A DNA stretch of 64,000 nt from Hymenobacter metallicola. GTDB lineage: Bacteria; Bacteroidota; Bacteroidia; Cytophagales; Hymenobacteraceae. The first letter of the stretch is position 1. The number at the start of each line of letters is the position of its first letter. Made by a program: the position numbers and the translations under genes. The stretch covers positions 682,001-746,000 of the forward strand of contig NZ_SRMB01000003.1 of the NCBI RefSeq assembly GCF_004745645.1, written 5' to 3'. This document shows, piece after piece, positions 41,158-49,651 of the stretch. The notes beneath the pieces are model-generated. The model searched no databases. It saw only the letters and a list, made by a program, of their open reading frames with translations, and was not told the origin of the DNA.

Positions 41158-41895
41158 ATGTGGTTTGCCGTTTTCCTGCTATTTCTGACCGTGATGGGAG
41201 CGGGCTGGCTCACCAGGCTGGTGCCCACCGCGCGCACTGCCTGGATGAAGCCCCTGCTAGCTTTCAGTGGCGCTTATCTGTTTACGCTGACCATTATGCA
41301 CTTGCTGCCCGAGGCCCTGAGTGCGAACCCCAGCATTAGTCACCGCATTGGCTATTTCGTGCTGGCCGGCTTTTTTGGGCAACTGCTGCTGGAAGTATTC
41401 TCCCAGGGTGTGGAGCATGGCCACGTGCATTACCACACCTCCCACGCGGGGCGTGTGCCGTTTCTGCTGCTGTTTTCATTGGTGCTGCACTCGTTTCTGG
41501 AGGGCAGTATTTTAGTCAAGTCGCCGGAAGCGGCTGGCGTGGGGCAAAGCTTCTACGCTATTCTGGCTGGCATTGCCCTGCACCATATTCCGGCAGCCTT
41601 CGCCCTGATGGCCGCTTTATTATTGCGCCTGAACAGCTTTCAGCGGGCCTTTCCGTATCTGGTACTGTTTGCCTTGGCAGGGCCAGCCGGTATTGTTGTC
41701 AGCAACTACGTGGTGCTGGAAGACCTGCTGCAGGGCGGTTGGTACGCGGCCTTGCTAGGGCTGGTGGCCGGTAACTTTCTGCACGTTTCCACCACTATCC
41801 TGTTCGAAACCAGCCCCGAACACCACCTGAATCTGCCCAAGCTGGCCGCTACCGTAGCCGGCTGCGCCCTGGCCTTGGCCGTCGACCTGGTGTAA
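41158..41895 (+). CDS. ZIP family metal transporter
   Basis: 245 aa with eight likely membrane helices. The metal path residues of ZIP transporters are visible in helix 4, SLVLHSFLEGSILV, and helix 5, AGIALHHIPAAFALMAALL. A His-rich loop (VEHGHVHYHTSHAG, about 80-95) is the usual cytosolic metal-binding loop between helices 3 and 4. ZIP proteins move zinc or similar divalent metals into the cytoplasm. The specific metal cannot be told from sequence. Convergent with cbpM. Confidence 0.92.
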   Translation: MWFAVFLLFLTVMGAGWLTRLVPTARTAWMKPLLAFSGAYLFTLTIMHLLPEALSANPSISHRIGYFVLAGFFGQLLLEVFSQGVEHGHVHYHTSHAGRVPFLLLFSLVLHSFLEGSILVKSPEAAGVGQSFYAILAGIALHHIPAAFALMAALLLRLNSFQRAFPYLVLFALAGPAGIVVSNYVVLEDLLQGGWYAALLGLVAGNFLHVSTTILFETSPEHHLNLPKLAATVAGCALALAVDLV

Positions 41896-41911
41896 TACGG
41901 CGGGTCGGCTG

Positions 41912-42238
41912 CTACAAATCGGTGTCGATAACCGGGCCCGAGCCGCGTAGGAACCGCTCTAGTTGCGTGGTTCGGGCGGTTTGCTGCGCCAGAGCTTCCT
42001 GCAGGGCCACCAGGCGCCGCCGCATGGCCACAATAATGTCGATGGCCTCTTTGCTCATGCCCAAATCGTGGTGCAGGCGGGCCAGGCGGGCTACGTGGTC
42101 GGCCTCGCCCTGGATGGCGCCGGGCGTAGTGGACTCATCCAACAGGCCCAGATCAACAAATTCGCGGACGTCAGCCTCACTGAGTCCGTACCGGGCCGAG
42201 CATTCGTGCAGCGTGATGGTGATGAAGTGCGTTTCCAT
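41912..42238 (-). CDS. cbpM: chaperone modulator CbpM
   Basis: 108 aa, MerR-like winged-helix start (ITLHECSARYGLSEADVREF), then RLARLHHDLGMSKEAIDIIV and a C-terminal helix. CbpM binds the J domain of CbpA and inhibits it in E. coli. It starts five bases after the stop of cbpA and completes the known cbpA-cbpM pair. In this group the protein ends with an amphipathic tail. Transcribed together with cbpA on the minus strand. Confidence 0.88.
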   Translation of the reverse strand: METHFITITLHECSARYGLSEADVREFVDLGLLDESTTPGAIQGEADHVARLARLHHDLGMSKEAIDIIVAMRRRLVALQEALAQQTARTTQLERFLRGSGPVIDTDL

Positions 42239-42243
42239 ACCGG

Positions 42244-43182
42244 TTAAGCTTCATTGCGGAGGTGGGCCAATTGCTGAATCAGGCCTTTTTCTTGGTCAGT
42301 CAGGTTCTGGGGCAAGGTCAGGGTGAGCCGCAGATACAGGTCGCCAAACTGCCCAGTCTGCTTATACACCGGGAAGCCCTTGCCGCGCAGCCGCAGCCGG
42401 GTGCCGTTCTGCGTCTCGGGCTGGATCTTGATTTTAACCGGCCCGGAAAAAGTATCCACTACCTGCTCGCCCCCGAGCAAGGCTTTATAGATGCTGACGG
42501 GCACATCCATGGTTAGGTCGTTGCCGGTGCGGGTGTAGCGGGCATCGGGCTGCAGGCGAATGGTGATGTAGAGCGAGCCGCTGGGCCCACCGTTGCGGCC
42601 GGGGGCGCCCTGGTCGCGCAAGCGGATGGTCTGGCCGTCTTCCACGCCGGGCTGAATGGTAATCCGCAGCTTCTTGCCGTTCACCGTCAGGGTGCGGGGG
42701 CCGCCTTCGTAGGCATCCTGCAAGGTCAGTTCCAGCTCGGCTTGGTAATCCTGCCCGGCGGCGGGGCGGGGGTTGCCGGTAGCGCGCCCACCGGAGCCGC
42801 CGAAAATGGAGCTGAAAAAGTCGGAGAAGTCGGCGCTGCCGAAGGGGTCGGAACTGCCGCCACTACCGAAGCCCTCGAACCCACCGCCCTGCGCGTACTG
42901 CGACCAGTCGAAGCCGCCGGCACCCGCGCCACCGCGGCCCGCCCCGGCTTGCTGATAGCGCTGCCAATCGGCACCGAGCTGGTCGTACTTGCGGCGCTTG
43001 TCCTCGTCGCTGAGCACTTCATTAGCTTCGTTCACCTCCTTGAAGCGTCGCTCGGCGTCGGGGTTGTTCGGGTTTACATCGGGGTGGTATTGCCGGGCAA
43101 GCTTGCGGTAGGCTTTCTTGATTTGGTCGGTGGTAGCGTTTTTCTCAACGCCCAGAATCTTATAGTAGTCCTTGTAGTCCAC
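42244..43182 (-). CDS. cbpA: DnaJ-like co-chaperone CbpA
   Basis: 312 aa. An N-terminal J domain (DYYKILGVEKNATTDQIKKA with HPD in YHPDVNPNNPDAERRFKEVN), a Gly/Ser-rich linker (about 80-135), and two DnaJ C-terminal beta domains (QAELELTLQDAYEGGPRTLT, IRLQPDARYTRTGNDLTMDV). It lacks the four-Cys zinc region of DnaJ, as CbpA does. It stimulates DnaK and handles stress-damaged proteins. It is followed by cbpM at five bases. Confidence 0.95.
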   Translation of the reverse strand: MDYKDYYKILGVEKNATTDQIKKAYRKLARQYHPDVNPNNPDAERRFKEVNEANEVLSDEDKRRKYDQLGADWQRYQQAGAGRGGAGAGGFDWSQYAQGGGFEGFGSGGSSDPFGSADFSDFFSSIFGGSGGRATGNPRPAAGQDYQAELELTLQDAYEGGPRTLTVNGKKLRITIQPGVEDGQTIRLRDQGAPGRNGGPSGSLYITIRLQPDARYTRTGNDLTMDVPVSIYKALLGGEQVVDTFSGPVKIKIQPETQNGTRLRLRGKGFPVYKQTGQFGDLYLRLTLTLPQNLTDQEKGLIQQLAHLRNEA

Positions 43183-43263
43183 GGAGATGAAATTTTTGCT
43201 GCGCCCAGGTAAGCGGAAAGCTAGTGTCCGATAGGCTTACCTAACGCAGACAAGGTGTTGCAT

Positions 43264-43605
43264 TTAACTTTTCTTGAGCGGATCGTGGCCCCAGTTCATC
43301 AGTGAGTAGCGCCAGCGGGAGTGCTCCTTATCCGTGGCTGGGCCCTGGGCCAGGTGCCGGCTGATGTAAGCGTGCACCTTGTGCATGTGGGCTTCGTCGG
43401 CACTGGTCAGCTCGGATTTCTTCTTGGCCAGAATCTGCAGGATGTGCTTGCCCGACTTGTGGCCCACGCTTTCCCCGTCGCCATCGTCTTGCCCTACCGA
43501 CTTGGATTCTTCCGTGCTCAGCCACTGCTTGAGTTCGGCAGCCGTCATATTCACTTGGCGCTGAAATTCAGCGTAGATATCGGACGAGGATTGGGTAGTG
43601 CTCAT
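43264..43605 (-). CDS. DUF3140 family protein
   Basis: 113 aa from the Met at 43605 (MSTTQSSSDIYAEFQRQVNM). The frame extends 52 codons further, but those overlap the divergent gene and are not family-like. The family blocks are AAELKQWLSTEESKSVGQ, ESVGHKSGKHILQILAKKKS, AHMHKVHAYISRHLAQGP and SRWRYSLMNWGHDPLK. DUF3140 is a small soluble, helical family that occurs widely; no function is known. It may be a DNA-interacting protein by its size and basic charge, but that is only a guess. Confidence 0.92.
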   Translation of the reverse strand: MSTTQSSSDIYAEFQRQVNMTAAELKQWLSTEESKSVGQDDGDGESVGHKSGKHILQILAKKKSELTSADEAHMHKVHAYISRHLAQGPATDKEHSRWRYSLMNWGHDPLKKS

Positions 43606-43780
43606 AATTGCAGAGTTGGGAGTTGCTATAAAGAAGGTTACGGTCGAGCCGCTGTCTCTTTTTAACGCCATACCTACTTTTAGAGTTGCTACAACCGCGC
43701 CGGGAACTTTGCCGGGTCTTTTGTATTTTACATCACTTGAAATATTAGTCTTCTCTCTCACTCTCCCAACTTATTATCGC

Positions 43781-44197
43781 ATGAAACTTCGTTTCTCACT
43801 CGTACTAACGGCAGTGCTGACCCTGGCAGGGGTAGCGGCTCAAGCTCAAACCAAGGTTGCCCCGCGCCGGGCCGTAGCGCCCAAGGAAAAAGTAGTCGTC
43901 CGCGAAGGCGTCACGATGAAGGACGGAGTTGTTATGCGGGAAGGCAAAGTGCTGGTAACTCGCCAAGGCCTGACGGCTCCCCTTACCGAGCCCACCACGC
44001 TCACCAACGGCACTAAAATCATGGCCGATGGCAGCGTGACCATGGCCGATGGTAGCACCGTGGTGCTGAAAGAGGGCGACATGCTCTCCTTAAGTGGCCG
44101 CCTGACGACTATGGCTATGAAAGCGGAGCAAGACAGCCTGATGGCCGCCGCTAAGAACGGCGGGAAAGGTAAAATGAAAATGAAGCGCAAAAACTAG
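43781..44197 (+). CDS. exported DUF6799-like repeat protein
   Basis: 138 aa from ATG 43781, where a signal peptide begins (MKLRFSLVLTAVLTLAGVAA, cleavage near AQAQ); the frame runs 61 codons further up without features. The mature protein repeats short strands of the form V-x-M-x-D-G: VTMKDGVVMREGKVLVT, LTNGTKIMADGSVTMADGST. This pattern is common in Hymenobacter-type genomes (DUF6799-like). The end is Lys-rich (GGKGKMKMKRKN). Function unknown; secreted or periplasmic. Confidence 0.85.
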   Translation: MKLRFSLVLTAVLTLAGVAAQAQTKVAPRRAVAPKEKVVVREGVTMKDGVVMREGKVLVTRQGLTAPLTEPTTLTNGTKIMADGSVTMADGSTVVLKEGDMLSLSGRLTTMAMKAEQDSLMAAAKNGGKGKMKMKRKN

Positions 44198-44204
44198 GTT
44201 GTAA

Positions 44205-44263
44205 CTACCTTACATAGAAAAGCACCGCAGCCAGGAGCCGCGGCGCTTTTCTATGTAAGGTAG
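44205..44263. terminator. bidirectional terminator
   Basis: Nineteen-base exact stem (44205-44223 with 44245-44263; ctaccttacatagaaaagc) with further inner pairing, between convergent genes ending at 44197 and 44277. Confidence 0.8.
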
Positions 44264-44276
44264 AACAGGGGAGGAG

Positions 44277-44471
44277 CTACCGGTGGGTGTAGTCCTGAAA
44301 TATTTCCCTGACCTCGGCATCGTCACGCGCTTCCACGATTTCGTTGATGACGAATTGGATTTCTGCTTCCGTCCAGCCCTGGGCTTCGGCTGCTTTGACA
44401 AAGGCACTAAGGGCCGTAAACCGATCGGCTTCGGCGGGAAAAAGCCAGGTTACTTTTTTGCGAATGCGCAT
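44277..44471 (-). CDS. small hypothetical protein
   Basis: 64 aa, MRIRKKVTWLFPAEADRFTA followed by two predicted helices (FVKAAEAQGWTEAEIQFVIN). It lies 38 bases after the stop of the RlpA gene on the same strand, so it may be the last gene of that transcript. The terminator at 44205-44263 follows it. No family recognised; supported by position, codon pattern and clean start. Confidence 0.65.
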   Translation of the reverse strand: MRIRKKVTWLFPAEADRFTALSAFVKAAEAQGWTEAEIQFVINEIVEARDDAEVREIFQDYTHR

Positions 44472-44509
44472 CGGGTAGCAGTGCAGGTACGGTACAAAAG
44501 GATTGGTAA

Positions 44510-44896
44510 TCAGCGTTTGGCGGCGCGCACTACTTTGAGCTGCACGGGGGCTACGCCCGCGTCCACGATGTCGATTTTGCGGGCCGCCTTGCGCGAGAGG
44601 TCAATAACGCGCCCTTTCGCGTGCGGGCCCCGGTCGGTGACGGTAACTTTGACGGTGCGTTTGTTCCGCGGGTTAGTCACTTTTACCACCGTACCGAAAG
44701 GCAGCGTATTGTGGGCGGCCGTCAGCTTGTTGGGGCGGTAGGTGGTACCGCTGGCTGTCTTGCGGCCGTTGAACTTGTCGGCGTAGTACGAAGCGCCCCC
44801 GCTCTGGGTAAAAGCACTTTTACTGCCTCCGCAGCTGCTAAGCAAGCCGCTGGCAGCCAGTAGGCTAAGAAGGGTCAGACGGAAGATAGAACTCAT
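44510..44896 (-). CDS. rlpA: RlpA-like septal lytic transglycosylase lipoprotein
   Basis: 128 aa from ATG 44894-44896, at the lipoprotein signal MSSIFRLTLLSLLAASGLLS and Cys22. Mature domain is a double-psi beta-barrel: GGASYYADKFNGRKTASGTT, AAHNTLPFGTVVKVTNPRNK, VTVTDRGPHAKGRVIDLSRK. In other bacteria RlpA cuts glycan strands lacking stem peptides during division. No SPOR domain is present here. It starts 10 bases after the GH25 lysozyme stop and is probably expressed with it. Confidence 0.92.
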   Translation of the reverse strand: MSSIFRLTLLSLLAASGLLSSCGGSKSAFTQSGGASYYADKFNGRKTASGTTYRPNKLTAAHNTLPFGTVVKVTNPRNKRTVKVTVTDRGPHAKGRVIDLSRKAARKIDIVDAGVAPVQLKVVRAAKR

Positions 44897-44906
44897 CAGG
44901 ACGGGT

Positions 44907-45743
44907 TTAGTTGGTGCGGCCGGCTTTCGGCCCGGAAGCGGGAATGCGCAGCGCCAGCAGGCTTTCGAAGTTACCCTGAAAAACGTTGAAGTCGACGGTG
45001 CCGCGGATGCCTGGCACGTAGGCTTCGTCGCTGTGCTGCCAGATAATCCACTTGTCGCGGGGCAATACGGGGCTTTCCACCTCGTAATGCGCCAGCCAAA
45101 GGGGGTATTCATCGAAATGGCCGGCCAGGTGACGCTTGTAGAAGCTGTAGTTGGAATACAGGATGGGCCGCACGCCGTAGTGCCGCTCTACCAGGCGCAG
45201 CCAGGTGCCCACGCCCCGCCGCATCACGGCTACATCATGAAACTCGGGCGCTTCCACATCCAGCACCGGCGGCAGGTCGCCGGGGGAGAGCGGTACGGTG
45301 CGCGTAAACAGATTGGCCTGTTCGGCCCCGTCGTAATTGGGTTGGAAGTAATGGTAAGCGCCCCGGTAGACGCCCGCCTTTCGGGCCTCGCTCCAGTTGC
45401 GGCGGAAGCGGGCGTCGCGCAGGGTCACACCCTCACTGGCTTTGATGAAGGCAAAGCGCACGTTGTGCTCCGCCACGGTTTTCCAGTCGATCTTGCCTTG
45501 GTAGGCGGATACATCGATACCGTGTACGGAATAGCCGGCCAGCAGCGGAGTTTTTTCCCGGCCCGTGAGGCTGCCTAGGGTAAAGCTGGCGTAGGCGCGG
45601 CGGGCGTAGCGGTGAATCTGCCGTTGGTAGCGAATATATACAACCAGGCTCAGCGCCGCCAGCGCCAGTACGGCCAGGCCCAGGTAGCGGCGCCAGGCAG
45701 AGGCCCGGCGGCGGGAAGTAGGTCGGGAGGAGCGTCGGTTCAT
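44907..45743 (-). CDS. membrane-anchored glycoside hydrolase family 25 lysozyme
   Basis: 278 aa from ATG 45741-45743; an ATG four codons up is possible, and the frame upstream is not family-like. An Arg-rich N-terminus is followed by one membrane helix at about 20-37 (LGLAVLALAALSLVVYI). The GH25 barrel begins YSVHGIDVSAYQGKIDW with the conserved Asp77, continues FAFIKASEGVTLRDARFRRN, GAYHYFQPN and has the catalytic Asp-x-Glu at 162-164 (PPVLDVEAPE). It cleaves the muramic acid-glucosamine bond of peptidoglycan. Tight spacing to rlpA points to a joint role in wall remodelling. Confidence 0.93.
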   Translation of the reverse strand: MNRRSSRPTSRRRASAWRRYLGLAVLALAALSLVVYIRYQRQIHRYARRAYASFTLGSLTGREKTPLLAGYSVHGIDVSAYQGKIDWKTVAEHNVRFAFIKASEGVTLRDARFRRNWSEARKAGVYRGAYHYFQPNYDGAEQANLFTRTVPLSPGDLPPVLDVEAPEFHDVAVMRRGVGTWLRLVERHYGVRPILYSNYSFYKRHLAGHFDEYPLWLAHYEVESPVLPRDKWIIWQHSDEAYVPGIRGTVDFNVFQGNFESLLALRIPASGPKAGRTN

Positions 45744-45891
45744 GAGGGTTGGCATGCCAAAGGTAACGAACAACCCGGCGCCAGTAATGCCCGGGAGAAG
45801 GCAAAAAGTGCGGGCTGGTTCCCAAAGAAAAGGCGTAGCCCGTATATACACCGGCTTTTTACCACCTTTGCACGATTTTTCCCTCCTCGCT

Positions 45892-46167
45892 ATGGCTCAG
45901 CCCGACCTCCACGACGTCCGCGACGAATCCGGCCGCCTCATCCGTGAATTGCACGGCATTACCCTGGCTCAGATTCTGGAGTATCTGGTAGCGCACTATG
46001 GTTGGCCAGGCCTGGATGAGCGGATTCGCATCAACTGCTTTTCCGTGAACCCCAGTATCAAATCGAGCCTGACGTTTCTGCGCCGCACTCCCTGGGCCCG
46101 GGCCAAAGTAGAAGACTTGTACGTACGGGCCCGGAGTGCCGAAGTAGCAGGCAAGAAAAAGCCCTAG
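45892..46167 (+). CDS. VF530 family DNA-binding protein (DUF2132)
   Basis: 91 aa from ATG 45892; codons upstream overlap the lysozyme gene region. The family pattern is HGITLAQILEYLVAHYGWPG, then INCFSVNPSIKSSLTFLRRT and PWARAKVEDLYVR. VF530 proteins are small helical domains for which DNA binding was inferred from structure. The charged ends extend the family core on both sides. Monocistronic. Confidence 0.93.
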   Translation: MAQPDLHDVRDESGRLIRELHGITLAQILEYLVAHYGWPGLDERIRINCFSVNPSIKSSLTFLRRTPWARAKVEDLYVRARSAEVAGKKKP

Positions 46168-46271
46168 GCGGCCCAGCCACAGAATAGGAGGGATGCAAGC
46201 TGTTTTTTGGTACAGTTCTTGGCTTGTATTGTACAACAGCCTGAATTTTACTTTTTAACTCTCCTTTTTCC

Positions 46272-46682
46272 ATGAAAAACACCCTTCGTACCGCCGCCGC
46301 TTCTGTTCTGTTTGCCAGCTTCCTGGCCTTTGGCTCTTCGGCCCAGGCCCAGGAGTTCAAAACGCAAGGCAAGGGCAAAGGCGCACTGGTGTATAAGTCG
46401 CAATACAAGGAGTGCATCACAGGCGACCTGACCGGCCTAGCTCAGTGCGTAAACATGACTCAGGAGACCTACGTGGTAACGCCCTCCGGCAACGAAACCT
46501 CGGTGTGGAAAGGCACGGCCCCGGTCGAGCTGCGCCCCAAGACTACCCTGGTGAAGGATGCCACCTGGCAAGAAGCTGGTAAGACCTACACTTCCCGCAG
46601 CACCACCACACCCAGCGGGGAAGTAACCGTAACGCTGCACTACAAAGGCAATGGCAACGGTAAGGGCAAAGCCAAAGGCTAA
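46272..46682 (+). CDS. hypothetical exported protein
   Basis: 136 aa, signal peptide MKNTLRTAAASVLFASFLAF with cleavage near AQAQ-E (residue 27). The mature protein has one Cys pair (KECITGDLTGLAQCVNMTQE), a beta-rich middle (TYVVTPSGNETSVWKGTA) and ends in a Gly/Lys/Asn tail (GNGNGKGKAKG). No family recognised; a terminator follows at 46706-46745. Confidence 0.75.
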   Translation: MKNTLRTAAASVLFASFLAFGSSAQAQEFKTQGKGKGALVYKSQYKECITGDLTGLAQCVNMTQETYVVTPSGNETSVWKGTAPVELRPKTTLVKDATWQEAGKTYTSRSTTTPSGEVTVTLHYKGNGNGKGKAKG

Positions 46683-46705
46683 GTGCTAAGCTGCTTATAA
46701 GTTGA

Positions 46706-46745
46706 CAATCGGCCAGCGGATATCTTCGCTGGCCGACTTGTTTTT
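46706..46745 (+). terminator. intrinsic terminator after the exported protein
   Basis: Ten-base stem (46709-46718 with 46727-46736), 8-base loop and a T-run ending ttgttttt. Confidence 0.8.
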
Positions 46746-46761
46746 GTAGCTTGGGGTTGAA

Positions 46762-47085
46762 ATGGCTGAAATCACCGAAAAATCTGGGCCGCTGGCGCGC
46801 TTAGTGGGCTTTGTCTTGTTTGTGGCGTTTGAAACGGCCGCTTATTACCTGCTGCGCTGGCTTACGTCGGGGCTGGGCATGGCCGACCAGTTCCAGCCCG
46901 AAAACACGATTGTCAGCAACTGGGTCAAAACGGTCGTCTTTCTGCTCTTGCACCTGGCCCTGGTGGTGCTGGCCGTGCTGATGCTCAGCAACCGGCTCCC
47001 GCGGCGCTACCGGGGGCAGGTAATGGGCTGGTTTTACTTGTCGCTGCTGCTGGGCTTTGTGCTGCTCCTCCCGCTGTTCAGCTAA
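46762..47085 (+). CDS. small three-helix membrane protein
   Basis: 107 aa with predicted membrane helices at about 14-33, 54-75 and 85-105 (LVGFVLFVAFETAAYYLLRW, VFLLLHLALVVLAVLM, WFYLSLLLGFVLLLPL). No conserved motif or family recognised. Starts close behind the terminator at 46706-46745, so it probably has its own promoter or arises from readthrough. Confidence 0.7.
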   Translation: MAEITEKSGPLARLVGFVLFVAFETAAYYLLRWLTSGLGMADQFQPENTIVSNWVKTVVFLLLHLALVVLAVLMLSNRLPRRYRGQVMGWFYLSLLLGFVLLLPLFS

Positions 47086-47095
47086 GCGGGGCAAT

Positions 47096-47121
47096 AAAAA
47101 AGCCACTGCGAGGGCAGTGGC
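47096..47121 (-). terminator. intrinsic terminator after Hsp20
   Basis: Eight-base stem gccactgc with gcagtggc; on the minus strand a T-run follows (aaaaaa at 47096-47101 on the plus strand). Confidence 0.7.
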
Positions 47122-47182
47122 CAGGTGGAACAATGGTGTCGGTCGGCCCCGACGGTATAAAAAGGGCAGCAGGAGCAGATTC

Positions 47183-47566
47183 CTAGCGCTGCTTGATTTC
47201 GATTTCCCGCTTCTGGGCGGCCGCGTCCTTAAACGGAATCCGAACCTGCAACTCGTGGCCTTTGTGCACCGCATCGATGCGGCTCAGGTCGAGGTTGGCG
47301 GGCAGGTCCAGGGTCTGGGCAAACAGCGGGGCTGCTAGCTGATCTTCCGGATTATGACGGTACTCACAATACACCGTGAGCTTGGTGTTGTCGAGGATGA
47401 CGTGGAAGTTTTCGGGACGCACGGCCGGAATAGCCACCCGAATCACCACGCCCTGCTCACGCTTATCTACGCGCACTACCGCCTGGGCCGTGCCGCCACC
47501 CAACGTGTTGAGCAGGTCGAGCTGAGGGGCGATGTTACGAATAAACTCTTTGCTAATCAGATTCAT
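47183..47566 (-). CDS. Hsp20 / alpha-crystallin family small heat-shock protein
   Basis: 127 aa. The alpha-crystallin beta-sandwich spans about 28-120: AQAVVRVDKREQGVVIRVAI, then PAVRPENFHVILDNTKLTVY, then LPANLDLSRIDAVHKGHELQ and VRIPFKD. It holds unfolding proteins without ATP. The N-terminal arm is short and the IxI tail is not obvious (EIEIKQR). Monocistronic with its own terminator; the long upstream gap (47567-47843) contains its promoter and that of the divergent PPK2. Confidence 0.9.
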   Translation of the reverse strand: MNLISKEFIRNIAPQLDLLNTLGGGTAQAVVRVDKREQGVVIRVAIPAVRPENFHVILDNTKLTVYCEYRHNPEDQLAAPLFAQTLDLPANLDLSRIDAVHKGHELQVRIPFKDAAAQKREIEIKQR

Positions 47567-47843
47567 GGCTGTGTTTCCTTGCTTGGTTGACAGTCTAAAT
47601 ACAAACCTTGTACCAGTCCGGAATGTGGGCCGGTTAAGTTAGTTTACAGCCACAATGGCCGAACAAAGCCTCTGCTAAAGATGGTTTCCGGTCATTATGG
47701 CGTATTAGAAGCGTGGGCATTGCCGGAAAACTGCCAACTGGACCGCCCAGGCGCGACCAAGCAGAAGCCGCTAATAGCAGGATGCCTTTTCAGATCTAAG
47801 GGCCGTATACTCGGGTTTCGGGTTCTGTTATCTTAAGCTGCCG

Positions 47844-48620
47844 ATGGCCTCTTCCACTACCTATAATTTGCAGCAACTCCCCAGCCGCGCGCCAGAGGGC
47901 TTACATAAGGCGGAGGCAGAGCGTGATTTAAAACGAATCCGTCAGGATCTGGTGGAGCTGCAGGACAGCCTGTATGCCGAGAACCGCCGCAGCGTGCTGG
48001 TGATTCTGCAAGGCATGGACGCCAGCGGCAAAGATGGCCTGATTCGTAAGGTGTTCAGCGGCTTAAACCCCCAGGGCGTGCGGGTACATTCCTTCAAAGA
48101 ACCTACTACGGAGGAGCTGGCCCACGACTTTCTGTGGCGCGTGCACCTGCAGGCACCCCGGCACGGCATGATTCAGGTATTCAACCGCTCCCACTACGAG
48201 GATGTGCTTATTACGCGGGTCGAGCAGCTGATAACCACGGAAGAAGCCCGGCGGCGCTTCACGGCCATCAATGCCTTCGAAAAGCTCCTGCAGCAGGCCG
48301 GCACCACGGTGCTCAAATTCTACCTGCACGTATCGGAAGACGAGCAGCGCCAGCGCCTGCAAGAGCGCATCAGCGACCCGACCAAACAGTGGAAATACGA
48401 AGCCGGGGACGAGGCCAAGGCCAAAAAGTGGCCGCTCTACCGCAAGGTCTACGAGGACGTATTCCGGCACTGCAACCCCGCTAGCTGCCCCTGGCACGTG
48501 GTGCCCGCCGACCAAAACTGGTACAAAGCGTACCAGGTAGCTAAAACCCTGCGCGATGCGCTGCAGGAAATGAACCCTCAATACCCGGCCAGCAAGCTGG
48601 AGCGCCCCAAGCAGACTTAG
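47844..48620 (+). CDS. polyphosphate kinase 2 family protein
   Basis: 258 aa. P-loop kinase with Walker A GMDASGKD (57-64), lid Arg region LQAPRHGMI and Walker B FNRSHYEDVL (113-122). It uses polyphosphate to phosphorylate nucleotides, or the reverse. Length and single domain match class I or III PPK2; the nucleotide specificity (AMP, ADP, GDP) cannot be told by eye. The stop codon overlaps the stop of the convergent Gfo/Idh/MocA gene by four bases (TTAG), with no terminator seen. Confidence 0.94.
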   Translation: MASSTTYNLQQLPSRAPEGLHKAEAERDLKRIRQDLVELQDSLYAENRRSVLVILQGMDASGKDGLIRKVFSGLNPQGVRVHSFKEPTTEELAHDFLWRVHLQAPRHGMIQVFNRSHYEDVLITRVEQLITTEEARRRFTAINAFEKLLQQAGTTVLKFYLHVSEDEQRQRLQERISDPTKQWKYEAGDEAKAKKWPLYRKVYEDVFRHCNPASCPWHVVPADQNWYKAYQVAKTLRDALQEMNPQYPASKLERPKQT

Positions 48621-49651
48621 TACAACGTCCAGACCTTGTCGTCGGCCTGGGCCAGAATTTCGTTCTGCCACAAGAGCTGCTCTTCCCGGATAGGGTAAGG
48701 CACGTTATTGCGAATGGTCTGGTACACTGCCTCAAACAAGCCCGTGTAATCCCCTTTGGCCGTGGGAAGCACCGTGGTGGTTTTCACGTCGTTGCCGCCG
48801 GCCACGGTAAGCACGCCAGCCTGGTCAGCTGGTTCCAGGCCGTACTCGGGGGCTAAGGGAGAAAGGCCACTGATGAGCTGCGCCTCCTGCACGTCGCCGC
48901 GGGTTTTGCGGAAGCTGCCCTGGGTGCCGTGCAGCACGAAGGCCGGCAGCGGGTCGGCAATCAGCAGGCCCGAGGCTACGGTCACCGTAAAGTTTGGGTA
49001 CAGCAGTTGAATCGAGAAGTAGTCGTCGACCCGGGTGCCTGCCCGGAAGCGGCCAGCGGTTTTGCGCGACTGTAGGGGCTGGCCAAACAGGCTGATGGCT
49101 TGGTCAAGTAAGTGGGGGCCCAGGTCGTAGGGCAGGCCGCTACCGGGCAGGGGCGTTTCCTTGAACGGCTTGGGATTCAGCGTCGTCTTGAACCGGTCGT
49201 AGCGGAACGTAACCTCGATAAGCTGCCCCAGCTGTCCGCTTTCCACCACGTGCTTCACCAGCTGAAAGTCGCTGTCCCAGCGGCGGTTCTGGTAGGCCAG
49301 CAGGTGCTTGCCCTGCTGCCGGGCCAGGCCCCACAGGTCGCGTACTTCGTCGGGCGAGGTGGCCACGGGCTTTTCCAGCAACACGTGCTTGCCGGCCAGC
49401 AGGGCCTGGCGCGTGAAGTCGGCGTGGGTGTTGCTGGGCGTGTTCACCACAATCAGCTCCAGACTATCGTCGGCCAGCAGGGCTTCCACGCTGTCGTAGC
49501 TGACCACGGCGGGGTACTGGCGCTGGGCCTCCTTGCGGCTTCGTTCGGTTACGGCGGTTAGCTCAAAGCCGGGGTGCGTGGCCACGAAGGGCGCATGAAA
49601 TACCTTGCCCGACATGCCGTAGGCCAGCAGGCCCGTGCGAATCTTTGTCAT
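48617..49651 (-). CDS. Gfo/Idh/MocA family oxidoreductase
   Basis: 344 aa. The Rossmann start RTGLLAYGMSGKVFHAPFVA binds NAD(P); the family EKP motif is in HVLLEKPVATSPDEV, and the C-terminal beta-sheet includes PGSGLPYDLGPHLLDQAISL with the conserved Gly-Asp/His region. The N-terminal Gly pattern (G-x-x-G-K) and FHAPF match the YvaA/scyllo-inositol-type group. It oxidises or reduces a sugar or cyclitol; the substrate is unknown. It overlaps convergently with PPK2. Confidence 0.93.
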   Translation of the reverse strand: MTKIRTGLLAYGMSGKVFHAPFVATHPGFELTAVTERSRKEAQRQYPAVVSYDSVEALLADDSLELIVVNTPSNTHADFTRQALLAGKHVLLEKPVATSPDEVRDLWGLARQQGKHLLAYQNRRWDSDFQLVKHVVESGQLGQLIEVTFRYDRFKTTLNPKPFKETPLPGSGLPYDLGPHLLDQAISLFGQPLQSRKTAGRFRAGTRVDDYFSIQLLYPNFTVTVASGLLIADPLPAFVLHGTQGSFRKTRGDVQEAQLISGLSPLAPEYGLEPADQAGVLTVAGGNDVKTTTVLPTAKGDYTGLFEAVYQTIRNNVPYPIREEQLLWQNEILAQADDKVWTLY

